This document shows, one piece after another, positions 1 to 11,900 of a stretch of DNA of 64,000 nt. Positions within the stretch are counted from its first letter, which is position 1. Each line of letters opens with the position of its first letter. Made by a program: the position numbers and the translations under genes. The notes beneath the pieces were generated by a model that was not told where the DNA came from, made no database searches, and saw only the letters and a program-made list of their open reading frames with translations. The stretch is from NCBI GenBank assembly GCA_963930655.1, contig OZ005610.1:26064501-26128500 (forward strand). Reading direction: 5' to 3'. The DNA is from Myrica gale. Its lineage: Eukaryota > Streptophyta > Magnoliopsida > Fagales > Myricaceae.

Positions 1-241
1 CGTCTGTCTCCTGTGCAACATGATGGAATACACTATGGTCGATCCATTGTCTGATCTGACCAATAGTTTTATTGTTCGACTTTTTCCAATCTTTTTTCGG
101 CGTCTCGTCTGCTTTTACTCCTTTCTCTTCTATTGGATCAAACAAATCCTTGCAATTTAGAAGATCTTCCATCCGGGGTCTCCAGATGGTGTAGTTAGTC
201 GCCGTAAGCTTGATCATTGCACTAGAACTTGAATCCTCCAT
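1..241 (-). CDS. Ty1/copia retrotransposon gag, N-terminal part (cut by window edge)
   Basis: An open frame on the minus strand starts with ATG at 239-241 and runs off the left edge, about 80 residues. It begins MEDSSSSAMIKLTATNY and then has a W-x-P-R-M-E-D-L-L pattern, the typical opening of plant copia gag (DUF4219/UBN2-type), followed by a lysine-rich stretch and Q-I-R-Q-W-I. Gag would package element RNA in the cytoplasm. It is preceded, in transcription order, by the LTR at 882-1403, a primer-binding site at 868-879 and a leader of about 630 nt, which fits the 5' end of an element transcribed leftwards. No stop is seen in the visible part, so the element could be young. The rest lies outside the window. 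Confidence 0.85.
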   Translation of the reverse strand, partial: MEDSSSSAMIKLTATNYTIWRPRMEDLLNCKDLFDPIEEKGVKADETPKKDWKKSNNKTIGQIRQWIDHSVFHHVAQETD

Positions 242-881
242 GGATTCCGCCTTCAACACTAGCTCAAATGGCTTGTTGCTCTACGTTCCGAGTTGAATCT
301 CGCAAAAAGGAGCCCACCGTTGCGTCCGGAATGGTCGAAATAGCTAGGAACAGGTTCGGTCCGGCCCAAAAAGGACAAAAATTGGGCCAAAAATGGACAA
401 AACTCGAAACTGGAATATTCCCTCTAGAAACAGAATATTCCGTTAACTTTAACGGAATATCCACCTGAGATGCCGCCGACGTTAACGGTTGCCGTACCGT
501 TAACTCGGTGAGTTGACTCGGTAACTCGGAAAAACTCGACTGACTCGGCGAGTTGAACCGGCCGATCCGGTCACGATCCGACCCGATTGTACAGCCCGAA
601 CCGATCCTAGATCCTGTTTGGCGCGTGAAGGGTGCGTACGGTGCGTGGTCGGCGTGTAACCGACTGTTGGAGCGCGTGATGGCGCGTGCAGCGTCTTTCC
701 GGCAACTGGCGGCGCGTGAGGAGAGTGGTCAGACGCGCGGAAACTTCTAGGGGCGCGTGTGGGCGCGTGCAGTGTCGGTTTGACCTCCAGTTTGTTCCGT
801 TGTGCTCGTCTCGGGACAGGTCCAAAATTTGATTTGAACTCAGATAGGACCTCGACCGAATGCACTAGCTCTGATACCACT
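242..881 (-). other. copia 5' leader with primer-binding site
   Basis: This is the untranslated leader between the LTR and gag. At 868-879 the minus strand reads TGGTATCAGAGC, the complement of the initiator-Met tRNA 3' end used by most plant copia elements. The part at about 600-790 is strikingly GC-rich, with many GCGCGTG-like words. The part at about 500-560 repeats ACTCGG-type words. Short open frames here are not convincing genes. Confidence 0.8.
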
Positions 882-1403
882 TGTTGAGCACAGAACGACA
901 AATAACAAACACAAGGAGACCAATATTTAACGTGGTTCGGCAATGTGCCTACGTCCACAGAGGAGAAAACTTTGATTTCAGCAAACCAAAATATTACAAC
1001 TCTCAACTCTCACAATTGCTCTATGCAACTCTCTTACTTTCACTCTCTCACTGCACTTCACTCTCTACAATTTTTCTCCGCACTAATTCTCTCATTCACG
1101 AAGTTGAATTTATAGAAGAAGGGGAAGAGTGTGAAACCGATCGCAACAATTATCAGATTTGCGGTGGCGTGCAAATCTGCTCCTGCAATTCATACATGCC
1201 TGGGCTGCTGCAGTTTAATTGAGTGCACGCCTTGTTGCTGGCCGAAATTCGTCTGCTGCAAGCATTAAATGCTCAGTCGATTTTTGATCAAAGTTTGCAA
1301 GCCGCAAACTTTGATTTTGTAGGCATAGAATGCGACACCTACATAGAGCGGTGGGCTGATAGGAGAGTTCGGCGGGCTGATAGGTGCGTTCGAATTCTCA
1401 GCA
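882..1403 (-). mobile_element. copia LTR (5' LTR of the element at the left edge)
   Basis: On the plus strand the block starts TGTTGAGCAC directly beside the primer-binding site and ends TCTCAGCA, giving the TG...CA ends of an LTR with an imperfect terminal inverted repeat. It is about 522 bp. The outer boundary is inferred from the inverted repeat and from where protease-like sequence resumes (exon 9 of pseudogene A at 1514). The element therefore sits in, or has removed, the 3' end of pseudogene A. Confidence 0.7.
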
Positions 1404-1513
1404 TAACCACCTGAGGGGATATATAGCAGCAGGAGATCAAGCTCAAGAGAAACTTACGAACAGTAGAATTCTGTCTTGGAAAAAGGGAAAGGTGGGGAAT
1501 TATATATACTCAC

Positions 1514-4500
1514 AGTTGGAGGGCTCCCAACCCAATACATCCCTGTCGCGATCAAACACTATCTGATAACAGGTCATGAAAGTTTTCTACATGAAGACAA
1601 ATAAACGTTCATGGTTGTAAGTGGCAATCGAAAAAAGCCTCCACATATATATATATATATACACACGATCCGCATGTGAAGAGAAATACGGAAATATTAT
1701 GAACTCTATGATTAAATGATCTATTTCTTAGTTGATCTTTCAATCAATTGGCGCTCCCGAGTTCCGATTCTACCTAAAAAGAAGGAAAATTAGTCGAGCA
1801 GTTCTCTTGCTTTTTATGAACTTCATAATAAATCGGTTGTCTTCAACAAGTTGGAACCAGATCAGCAAGGAATGTTGTCCAGGACTTCCAGAAGAACATT
1901 TATACTTCTGATGGTCGACTTTTAATTATAGGAATGAATGCCAACAGATCAAAAAGAGAAGTTAACGTTCTATAAGTAGATATACTCACGTCCTATGATG
2001 TTCAAATCGAAATTAGCAGTACTCCTGAGAATTCCAAGACACTGATACGAAGTTTCAGTCTGGAGATTTAAAGCAACATCAAATCTCAGCATAAGTAGTA
2101 CTAGAGCAGGAATAGAAGATTAAAACAATGGATTAAGTCATGAGATCGCATAAGTAGTTCTGTTGGGTTTGTGATAATGTATTGGTGTCCACCTTCCATT
2201 GTCAGAGTTAAATTCGGAATATAGCTGTTATGACATGCATTGCACAGAGACTGGAATTAGTCGGTGCCTCAAATTTGAAGAAGGTCGATAGATGCTGACG
2301 CAAATAGATCAGACCAATGTGTTTTTCATATGACCTTAAAGTAGTGTAACAGAATTCAAATGGGTACCAAAATATGAACTTTCATAGGCCTGGGAAGTGA
2401 ACTGCAAAATAACATATATAAAGCAATTAGCTAGATACGTACTCACATGTTATAAACATTGATACTATATGTTACCCTCTATTTAAATTAAGAACTTACA
2501 CTCTGACTGACGAAATCATAAGTTGCCTGGGTCAGGTGTGTAATAGCTGTACCAGAGTCAAACATTGCACTAAACTCCTGCTTATCAGAGCTGGTGTTGT
2601 TTCCCATAGTTATTTGAGTGATGTTGATGATATATGCCCCTGGACTGATATATAACACGTACGTTCCCATGAATGGATTGTAGAGCTCAGGTCAAAGATA
2701 AGTCTTTGATTGCCAAACGAGAGAAACTTTTCCTTCAGCGTTAATTAGCAATATGGAGAAGTAATTAATAGCAAACTTACGATGGATCTTGCCCGATGGT
2801 GAATGGAGTTTCCATTTGGTCTGAGCTGCCCTTATTTCCAAAACTGATTCTCCCAGCTCCGTCAGGTCCAAAGCACATGGAAAAAGAATTTGAGGCAAGC
2901 CGATTTCTCGCTAAGGTGTTGGGAACAGAAGGAACAGATCTTTTATCCACGAAATATTCTAGCCCCATTAGACCGTTTGTCTGTGGATATGGGCCGGCTG
3001 ACTGAGTTTGACAACTGCCGGAAAGTAACGCGCGAGGTTAGGTACAAGACAAGGTTCACAAACAAACGAAATCAGCTGAACATGCAATCTGATCAGCAGG
3101 TTAAAAACAAGGCTCAGATTTTTTTTTTTTCTGGTAATTTAAGCCATACCATCTGTAGCATATATACGTTTGCCAAAATATTATTCGCCCTTTAGAGATT
3201 TTTTTGGTCACATACGTTACCCAACTTACATTACTCCTAAACTTCCAATCCATTTTCGAAGATGTTATATCATCTAGTGATCTAAATCACTATCATCCTC
3301 ACTTTAAAAGCCATGCTATTAGTATATCTAGTGGATTTTTATGATATAGCCAAAAAGGCAAATATTTCCACGACCATAAATATATATATATGATTGGAAA
3401 GAAGGACTTCCACTCGATGAGTGTGAGCTCGAATCCTACCGTCTGCGAGCGAGTCCTTGACTTACTTGATACGTAGGTTGTGGTATTAGTTAAAATGTTC
3501 AAAATTTGTTTTAGACGTTACAAGGCCTTGTAGTGCGTTAAATTAGACTAGGTCTATCCGAGTCTAGTACATAGGGTTGACGCCCCAGATTTGTACCCCT
3601 AATACTCTAAAAAGGAAAAAAAGTAATGCAAAATGACCTACTCCATGGTAATCTTAGCGTTGACAGGATTTAATTGATCATCATCTGTAATTAAGTGTAG
3701 CACATCTTCCACAAGGATCCCGGTTGGTTTTGTGGAATCCCCATAGTCCACTTCATAAGAACAACTACTACTTGCCGAAGAGCATGGACTGGAGGACAAG
3801 TAGGTACTGTTGTTAACTTGTTACAGGAAACTATTTCGCTTGTTGATGAATTGTGAGGGCTGTAAATGTTAAGGTTGATCGCCTGCTTCACAAAAGAGTT
3901 TAAATAAGAACTTTTGGCGTGGAGATTACATCATGAATATGGCTTCATATTTTTTTTTTGTTTTTTTTTGGGGTATACTTGCAGTAAGTGTATTAAGGAA
4001 GAAACAAAAAATATACACGTGTAGGGGGATCGGCCGCCCCAAGTCTAAGTCAACACGACAACACGATCAGAAACTATAGCTAGCTGGCTATATATATATA
4101 TTGAGACTAGATGACAAAATTACAGAAAAATGTAACTTCAGATCATAGCATTTATAACGCGATTCGATGATCCATGATTCCAAGGCAACTAATTAAATTA
4201 ACTTGAAAAAAACCATGAAGTTCAACAATCAGGATAACCTAACTGTCCAGATAGTGAATAAGTGGTAGTTTGGCATGAAGCGTCCGTACTGGAATTACAG
4301 TCGCATGAAGAACAAACTACTGCCTGTGTCTAATGCTACCAAGAATGGTAAACTTGGGTGATGTTCTTTTTGAGAAAAAATGTATGATTTTAGAGAAGTT
4401 GTGAATTTTTATGTTAAATAGTGTTTTATTGGTATTTGTGTAAAGTAGAGAGAGAAATGATTTGATGTAATTGTTTAATAAAAAAATATTGGAGTTATGT

Positions 4501-5520
4501 GAAAAAGTATAGAGAGAGAAAATTTATGTTGAATAAAAAATTAAAAAGTTGTTGGAGATTGTGTAAAATGTATTGGTTTTTGTGTTTGAATTCTGAATAT
4601 GTTCGGTGGTAGAATTGTGAATATACTTAGAATCTTGAAAAAATGGTGAAAACGAACATACCTCAAGGTGTCCCCACAGAAACATTCGCATAATACAAAC
4701 TGAAATACCAAAAAGCATATAGTTAGCTCAGAAAAGTGACGAGCAGATCGAACCCCATAAACTGCAATATCCCTTGTTTGGTCAACAAGAAAAATTAGAA
4801 AAATAAAGAACTAAAGAAATAAAGAAATCATCATTAAAACCGAATGAAGAAAAAAGTAGCATTAAAGGATGTTATTAGCATTAGGAAAAAATCACCATTA
4901 ATATTTAAGGGATCGTTCAAAAGCAGCACACAGAAAATCCTGGGTAATCATTAATTAATACTACCACATGCAAATCGATATTGATGGGGTTCAGTACGTA
5001 CACTCATCTAAAATAGCTTCTTAATTATCAATACCACAAGTCCACGACAAAAATGTTGGGAGTTTTGAGAATGTACGTAGGATGGGTCACCGCTAATTAT
5101 AAGTACAAATGTAGACAAAAGTGTCATGAATTTGTTTCCCTTCCGGTTTCTCGGCAATTATGGATCATTAATATCCAATTGTTCAAAAGCTGATCTAAAA
5201 GTTTTGAAGAGAAAAAAGAAAAAAAAGAAAAAAGAAAAAGGGGAATGATCAGAACATGTAGGAAAGGACGTGGTTTAAGGAACATACTAACTATCGTAGA
5301 CTATCTGGGATGTCTCGTTTCCATTTGCGAAAGTGAGCAGCGACTGGTTTTTGCCAGCATTGAGGCGACGGCGGGCATGAATTGAGCGGTCCCGGTGGGC
5401 CATTGCAACGTAGTATTCTGTGGTCCCTTTCTCCGGCAGCCCCTCTGTTCCCAGGATTCTCTTAACCGGTTCTGAGAACCGATGGTACATGTCGAACCCC
5501 ATTGTGGCGCCGGACACGTA
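1514..5520 (-). pseudogene. aspartic protease copy A, decayed
   Basis: Exon remnants in transcription order: exon 1 5292-about 5520 (signal-peptide part lost), exon 2 about 4240-4700, exon 3 3642-3882, exon 4 2781-3014, exon 5 2500-2644, exon 6 about 2337-2393, exon 7 about 2160-2243, exon 8 1990-2059, exon 9 1514-1586. Recognisable pieces include the DTGS first catalytic motif in exon 2, FDSGTA in exon 5 and the MCFGPDG/GRISFGN block in exon 4. Lesions: an insertion of about 300 bp and a frameshift just after DTGSSLF in exon 2, a frameshift near 3775 in exon 3, a frameshift in exon 6, and one extra T in exon 9 (AAAACTTTCATG against AAAACTTCATG in other copies). No exon 10 is visible, because the copia LTR lies there. 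The 5' end stops at about 5520, where AT-rich and transposon DNA begins. Several independent breaks make function very unlikely. Confidence 0.9.
4350..4660. mobile_element. AT-rich MITE-like insertion in exon 2 of pseudogene A
   Basis: Exon 2 of copy A is interrupted here. The protein match stops at about 4340 and resumes at 4660-4700 with the piece matching YYANVSVGTP. The insert is AT-rich and has short inverted ends of the type ATGTTC(T/G)TTTT. I could not define a clean target duplication, so the exact edges and superfamily are uncertain. Confidence 0.5.
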
Positions 5521-5808
5521 ATTTTTGTGGTATTTATAAATTCTCTATTCAATCTAATAAAATCAGTTCTTATTTAAAAATATATTAATTGCAATTAATT
5601 CAAATAAACACTAAGGTCTCGTCAATTGATCTAATCTCCTTAATAAAAAATCCTATAAAATCTCTTGAGATTAGCTATGCAGATCTAGATTAACATTTTT
5701 TTGCAGTCATTTATTTAATTTGTTACTTTAGATATTGCTAGCGTTTAATCCTTAACTAACAATTAAAAATCTATTTTTAAAAGGACTTATAACTCACTTG
5801 AGACAATA
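5521..5808. other. AT-rich non-genic DNA truncating copy A
   Basis: Homology to protease exon 1 stops at about 5520, and AT-rich sequence without long frames follows. It continues on the other side of the MULE (6818-7050). I cannot assign it; it may be a decayed retroelement interior. It contains the target site of the MULE. Confidence 0.5.
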
Positions 5809-5817
5809 TTATTTTAA

Positions 5818-6808
5818 GGGATAAATGATATTTTGGTCCTTGAAGTTTGGGTGAAAATCAAATTAGTCCCTTAATAATTTTTTTCATCAATCGGGTCCCT
5901 GATCTTTACATGCTTTTATATTAAGTCATTCCGGCCAAATACGTCCACTGAATTTACGGTAAGTGTCAACCTGATCTGCTCGGGATGGAGAGCTGAGAGG
6001 ATCGAGAGGCCCGAGGTCATCCCGAGCAGGACGGGCTGCTATCAAATTAGTCCATTATCAATTTTTTTCATCAATCGAGTCTCTCATCTTTACATACTTT
6101 TATATTAAGTCTTTCCGTCCAAATCTATCTACTGATTTAACGGTAAGTGTCAACCTGATCTACTCGGGATGAAGAGCTGAGAGGATCTAGAGGCTCGTGT
6201 AGGTCGGTCGCGCGCACAAATACCATATAAAAGCAGTTTGAGCATCCCGAGCACAAGCAACCCGACATCCCGAGCACAATCAGCCCGAGCATCCCGAGCA
6301 TAAAGCAGATCGAGAGGCCCGAGCACCAAGGCCGCTCGTGCAAAGGCTATATAAAAGCAACCCGAGCATCCTGAGCCACAAGCAGTCCGGCCTGCTCGGG
6401 CCTCTCGATCCTCTCAGCTCTCCATCCTGAGCAGCTCAGGTTGACACTTACCGTTAAGTGAGTGGACGGATTTGGACGGAAGGACTTAATATAAAAGCAT
6501 GTAAAGATGAAAAAATTTGATAAGAGACTAATTTGATAGCAGCCCGGCCTGCTCGGGCCTCTCGATCCTCTCAGCTCTCCATCCCGAGCAGATCAGGTTG
6601 ACACTTACCGTTAAGTCAGTGGATGAATTTGGACGGAATGACTTAATATAAAAATATGTAAAGATCAGGGACCCGATTGATGAAAAAAATTAATAAGGGA
6701 CTAATTTGATTTTCATGCAAACTATAAGGACCTGATTGATGAAAAAAATTGTTAAGGGACTAATTTGATTTTCACCCAAACTTCAGGGACCAAAATATCA
6801 TTTATCCC
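5818..6808. mobile_element. fold-back Mutator-like (MULE) element with 9-bp target duplication
   Basis: The block starts GGGATAAATGATATTTTGG and ends with its inverse (CCAAAATATCATTTATCCC). It is flanked on both sides by the identical 9-mer TTATTTTAA (5809-5817 and 6809-6817), the duplication length expected for Mutator-type insertion. The inverted arms are several hundred bp long. The centre, about 6180-6400, carries many CCCGAGCA/CTCGGG words and two copies of a TATATAAAAGCA segment. No transposase frame is present, so it is non-autonomous, 991 bp. Confidence 0.92.
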
Positions 6809-7056
6809 TTATTTTAAACTTTTTACCTTAACTTTATTTTAGTTTGTGTTTGTGTTTATTTTTGTTTCTGTATTCTGTTTTATAATAATTTCTTGCCAAT
6901 AATGTAACTGTTAAAGAAGTTTTTTTTTAAATTAAAAATAATAAAATCTTACTTAAGATTGAGAATGACGTAAAGATTAATTGGAGTAATATTATCAATT
7001 AAAAATGATATACTAATATACAAATCTAGAATATTACACTTTGATAAGTACTAATT

Positions 7057-7257
7057 TTGATAAGCAAGCACATTGATACAATGTATCATTTCATCAGAGA
7101 ATGCATTGGAAGGAAAGAGGTGCAATTGAAGTATACCAAGTCTCAGGAGCAGATTGCTGACATCTTCACAAAGCCACTCAAGCATGACGTGTTCTGCAAT
7201 CTAAGAACTTGCTTTGGAGTAGCAAAATCAAGTTTAAGGGGGGATGTTGAAAGTTGA
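7057..7257 (+). pseudogene. copia polyprotein 3' end (RNase H tail), 5'-truncated
   Basis: About 66 residues match the end of the copia reverse transcriptase/RNase H region: K-H-I-D-T, then Y-H-F-I-R-E-C-I, then the Q-I-A-D-I-F-T-K-P-L signature. The frame ends inside the LTR. Upstream sequence is unrelated AT-rich DNA, so only the last part of pol remains. A purine-rich tract (AAGGGGGGA, 7237-7244) directly precedes the LTR, as expected. Confidence 0.85.
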
Positions 7258-7795
7258 ACTTGATTTGGGCCCAAAATGTGCTCCAAACTTAATCTTGGCC
7301 CAATGGAGAATGAAGATCTTCTAGAGAGTTCCACAAATCTCTAATGGAAAGGAAGAGAAATTATCTTTCTAGAAAGTTCTATAGTGCTCTAGATAAAGGA
7401 AAATTAAGAAGTTCTCTAGAGAGTTCTATAAATCTCTAGAGTATGTGAGATCAAATAATTTTCTAGAAATAAGTAGAAGTACTTTTGTGTAGAAAGTGCT
7501 ACAAAAATATCTAGGAAGTATCTAGAGTCTCTCTAGAAAATTCTATAGAAATATCTAGATATTTTAGATGAAATGTGTGGCTAAGATTGAATGTGTAAGC
7601 CTATATAAAGGGATGTAGCCCCACCATTTTGTAGAAGTTCAAGTGAAGTCAAGAAAGTTCAAGACAAGCCAAGTAAAGCCAAGTTTAAGAAATTGAAGAG
7701 TGTTCTTCCATATCCCTTCTCATTATCTCTTCCACATAAATTTGCTCTACTTTAAAAGCCTTACTCCCTTTATGCTGTAAACTCCTCTTCCAACA
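7245..7795 (+). mobile_element. copia 3' LTR
   Basis: It starts TGTTGAAAGTTGAAC right after the polypurine tract and ends CTCTTCCAACA, giving matching inverted ends (TGTTG...CAACA), about 551 bp. It contains repeated TCTAGA-rich words (about 7310-7570). No second LTR was found in the window, so this is a truncated element. Downstream DNA (from about 7815) resembles the upstream spacers of the other protease copies, so the element lies in the former promoter/exon 1 area of copy A. Confidence 0.8.
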
Positions 7796-8935
7796 AAAAC
7801 AACAAATTAAAAAACGCGCGGGACATATGAATGCACAAGTTGGATCGGGTGGAATTCTTCAACAAACACTGTCTTATGTGCGAATAGAATAAAGAAACAT
7901 GCCTTTTTAGATTCAATTTGCTTGTAGCATTTTGCTAAAAGAAATTTAAAATTTGGATAATGCGTGATCTTCTTGATTGTACAAGTTGGTTTTCGAGACA
8001 TTTTTATTTTTAATTCTAATATATATCCAACAAAACTGACACTACTTGTTCAATATCTCTCGTTTAATATTCATATGTAGGTGGATGTAATATAAAATGA
8101 GGAGAGGACACGAACAACTTTAAGTTGTTCATATTTCAAATACGTAATTGAATATGTGAGTATCAAATAACTAAGGAGCTATACGCAAGAGAGATGACCA
8201 CCTTCAGTTTTGGTTAATTAATTTGCAGTTACTAATGCCCAGAAAATTCTAATGAATAATTTTTGAGATCGATAAGCAATTAAGAAATTTTTCTTTATAC
8301 CAGTTAATTAATTCTAATGTCTAAATTTTATTATATATAAACAAGAAAACTTTACAAACACACATATAAATGATGTCGAAAACGTCCAGCTCAATAGGCA
8401 ATAGTCTCATTTGAAGTACCTTCAAGCACCAGAGATGACACAATCAAGAGATATATATAGATAATGATGTCGAAAATATTCGGACCAACAATGCGAAAAT
8501 GTTCGGACCAACCAGCAAAAGACTGATGGTCTGATCGGTGGAGGGTTTGAATCATCACCATCATTGCCGGCAGGGTCACCAAGTGATCTCATTGTATTTG
8601 TTGAAATAAACAGGAACGAGATTGTACAGGAGAGAGAAGCGAGGGTAGAACAGTTCAAGGTTATTCAGTTTTGCAGCTTAGCTATATACAACATCGAGAA
8701 AGCGGGTTACCATGATCTCTCTTTAATATGATTCAGAGCGTGTGCAAACAAAGTTACGAAATATGCCATCTTCAAATGAATGATACTACACTCTTCTTCC
8801 AATATTTGATCTTATTGGGAAGGAAAGAAAGCAAAGCGAAGAAAACCATGCATGCTTCCAATGCGTTCAGCAATGACCCTTATATATATAACCACATTGC
8901 GTCCTCTATATGTGAGGGACCTCGGGATCGAAAGA
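7796..8935. other. spacer between element and copy B
   Basis: No gene is supported. The part near 7815-7860 resembles promoter-upstream spacer of other copies. The part at about 8800-8930 (GCATGCTTCCAATGCGTTC and around) resembles the 3' flank of copies C and D and is probably the 3' UTR of copy B. Short frames at 8391-8658 have no recognisable content. Confidence 0.6.
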
Positions 8936-11900
8936 TCAAACAACGGCAGAAAACGAAAGAAGGAGAATTATTATGATCAGTGCGCAAGTTACAGGCTTCA
9001 ACTTGGGCGAATCATTAGGTGGTGGTGGTGACGTTGTTGATGCCAAAGGTACTGTGTGAGACTTGTTTCCACTTCCCGATGGAGTTTGGGGGTTGACGGC
9101 AGAAGGAGGAGGCCGGGGAACAGCAGGAGTTTTTGATGGGCTGCTAGCTGGTGGAGCGTAGCCTGGGGATTAAATAGCAAGACTCACCCAAGAGAAAAAG
9201 AAATTGGACATCGAAAATATTCGACGTCATTATATATTATATAGCAAAGAAAAGGAAGAACAAGTACTGCACTTACAGTCGTCCGTCCAAGTCCAACCCA
9301 ACACCATCCGGTCGCGATCAAAAACTACGTTATAATTAGTCATGAAGTTTTCTGATCGTGAAAACAAATAAATTCATGTTAGTAATTAAGTAGCAATTCG
9401 TCAGCTCGATCAAACAACAGCATGAGGATACAATATTGAATATTATCGTAGCTTTCATTAATAAATGGGGACAAGAGACAAATAGGACGTTCAAGGTATA
9501 TATGTCGACCAAAACATAGGTTTTTTTTTCCTCCTAATAAACAAAGTTACTGAAAAGTAGAATATATATATATACTTACGTCCTATAACGTTAATGTCTT
9601 GACTTCTGAAAATAGCGAGACAGTAAATATCTCCATGCCCCTGAAAACCGCAACAAAAATAATATAATTACGTACCATAATTCAAGTATGAATATAAATT
9701 AAACTAAAGCACCATCAGTACTAGAAATCAGATCTCCACACCTGAATAGAAATCACTACCGTTGGATTAGAGACAGAATATACGTCTCCACTTTCCATTG
9801 TCAGATTCACATCAGGAACGTATATTGTGTTTTGATTTGCACTACAATATATATGAAGTGGAACGCAGTTCCTTAGAACTCAAACGAAAAGCTAGCAAAT
9901 ACAAAGCATGAATATATTTTTCTCCGGATATATATAGATCACCTCAAGGCATAACAATATTCAAAGGGGATATGGGAATTTGAAGAAAGCCGCTTTTCTT
10001 CGACCTGAGAATCGAACTGATCAAAAGCAAATGAAAATCATAAATAGTCATAATTAATGTTGTAGGATCGATGAAATACCCAAAAATATTATGAAACACA
10101 ATATTTCATGAACTTACACTCTCAGAAATAAAAGTATAGGCTGGGTCGGATAGGCTTGTAAATGATGTACCAGTGTCAAAGATTGCACTGACCCCCAGCA
10201 CAGAAGAATTACTTCCCACAGTAATTTGAGTCATGCTGATGTAGTAATAGCTTGGGCTGATAACAAGTAATTCCCACAGAAAAATCAGTAACATTTAGCA
10301 TGGGATTAGATTAAAAAAACGTTTTTCTCGCCCAAATAATTACATAAACGAACTCTCCAATGAGCATTATATTAGCAATCTCAACAAGTCATGAAAATTT
10401 AAATAACCTTGGTTCCCCAAGATCGAATGGTGTTTCTCCTTGCCCCGAGCTGCCATTGTTTCCAAAACTGATTCTTCCGGGCCCATCATGTGCAAAACAC
10501 ATGACAAAAGCATTTGGAAACCCTTCTGCTGCTAAGATGCTAGGAACAGATATATTACCCATACCAAGTCCAAATAGCCCGTTTGGTGCTCCAACCCCCA
10601 GAAAGAGGCCAGTCAGAACTTCACCACAACTGCAACAAATTAACAGTATGGTTAGATCACAAAGAGGTATCAACTTCAAGAAATAACAGAGTAATGCTAG
10701 CCCATCAATGAAGGGTACGTACGAAAAGAGTTGGTGACAAACTAGGATATATATATGTTTCCAGTAATATGATCATTCCTTGTTTAGGTGTCTGATATCA
10801 TGTTGATCTAGCAAGCATCACCTATGTATGATCTGATCATATGTTCCAATTCTTGATGTCACAAGAGAGAGAACATCAGTACCAATCGTCCACTTGAAAA
10901 ACTGCCTGTGTAGGAACTATGCTGCATTATTGTTATAGCACTAAAAACTGTCTGGAGCTGGTTTTAAATAATTTTTTCCCACAGCGCTTCGGTAAGGGAT
11001 ACCATGGAAAAGAACATACCCCAAAATAATCTTAGCATCAACAGCTTTTGACTGACCATCATCTGTAACCAAATGCAAAACATCCTCTACCAAGACCCCG
11101 CCTGATGAAGTGTTGGCTGAAGCGTACTCAACTTGATAAGCACAAGCTCCATTACTAACCGAGTGGCATGGATCAGTTGTGCACAAGGGGCTGCTGCAGG
11201 GAAGTATTTGGCTTGTTGTTGAACTTTCAGGGCTGTACGTATTGAATTTTAGTACCTGCTCAATATTGAAAGGATTATGTTAGTAACTCTCGAGGAACTA
11301 AACTAATCGAAGGAAACTTCTTTCACCACCAATCCAAACAACCAAACGCAGGGAGAACTTAAGCCAAAAATAGATCTGATCATCAGCTCACATATAAGAT
11401 TGTAGTCAATAAACGCTTCACAAACTTTCCTCGATACGATTTCTATACATTGGGCTTCAACATCTTTTATTTCGAAAAAATACATATAATGGTTGTTCAA
11501 CATATATAGTAATGTTAAGTCTGGAGGACAGCTTTTAATTAAGCATGGTCGCAATGGCATGCAAAGTACCATAGAGACATGACTAGAAGTACTAACAAGT
11601 CACAAAGTTTACACCCCCTATATGTAAACCACATCTAGCATTTAACTTCAAAGGAAAAAGGTCAACTTCTACCTAGTAGTTCCAATGTGGGACACATAGG
11701 GTTCATTACTCATTCTTATCCTCTTATACGGTATCACATACTGATCTCCTTCTGAAACCCTTAATGTTCTTGACAAGGGCCAACAAATCCATATTAGTGG
11801 TTACCAAGCATGCACTGATACCATTTGTTATGGTTCAAAGAAGGGTTAACCTCTCTCCTTTCATTTTATCCTTTGTTATTTCATTTTGTCCCTCTCTCTC

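Noticed and set aside
500..1006. Long minus-strand frame (168 codons) in the copia leader
   Set aside because: It overlaps the LTR, PBS and GC-rich leader, has low-complexity content and no family resemblance.
3380..3640. Possible second SINE in intron 3 of pseudogene A (GAGCTCGAATCC resembles a pol III B box)
   Set aside because: No convincing A box, tail or target duplication found.
6180..6400. Regular CCCGAGCA repeats resembling a CRISPR-like array
   Set aside because: Spacing is irregular, there are no unique spacers of constant size, and the block is the core of a MULE in a plant genome.
8391..8658. Two overlapping minus-strand frames downstream of copy B
   Set aside because: No match to protease exons or known domains, and they lie beyond the stop of copy B.
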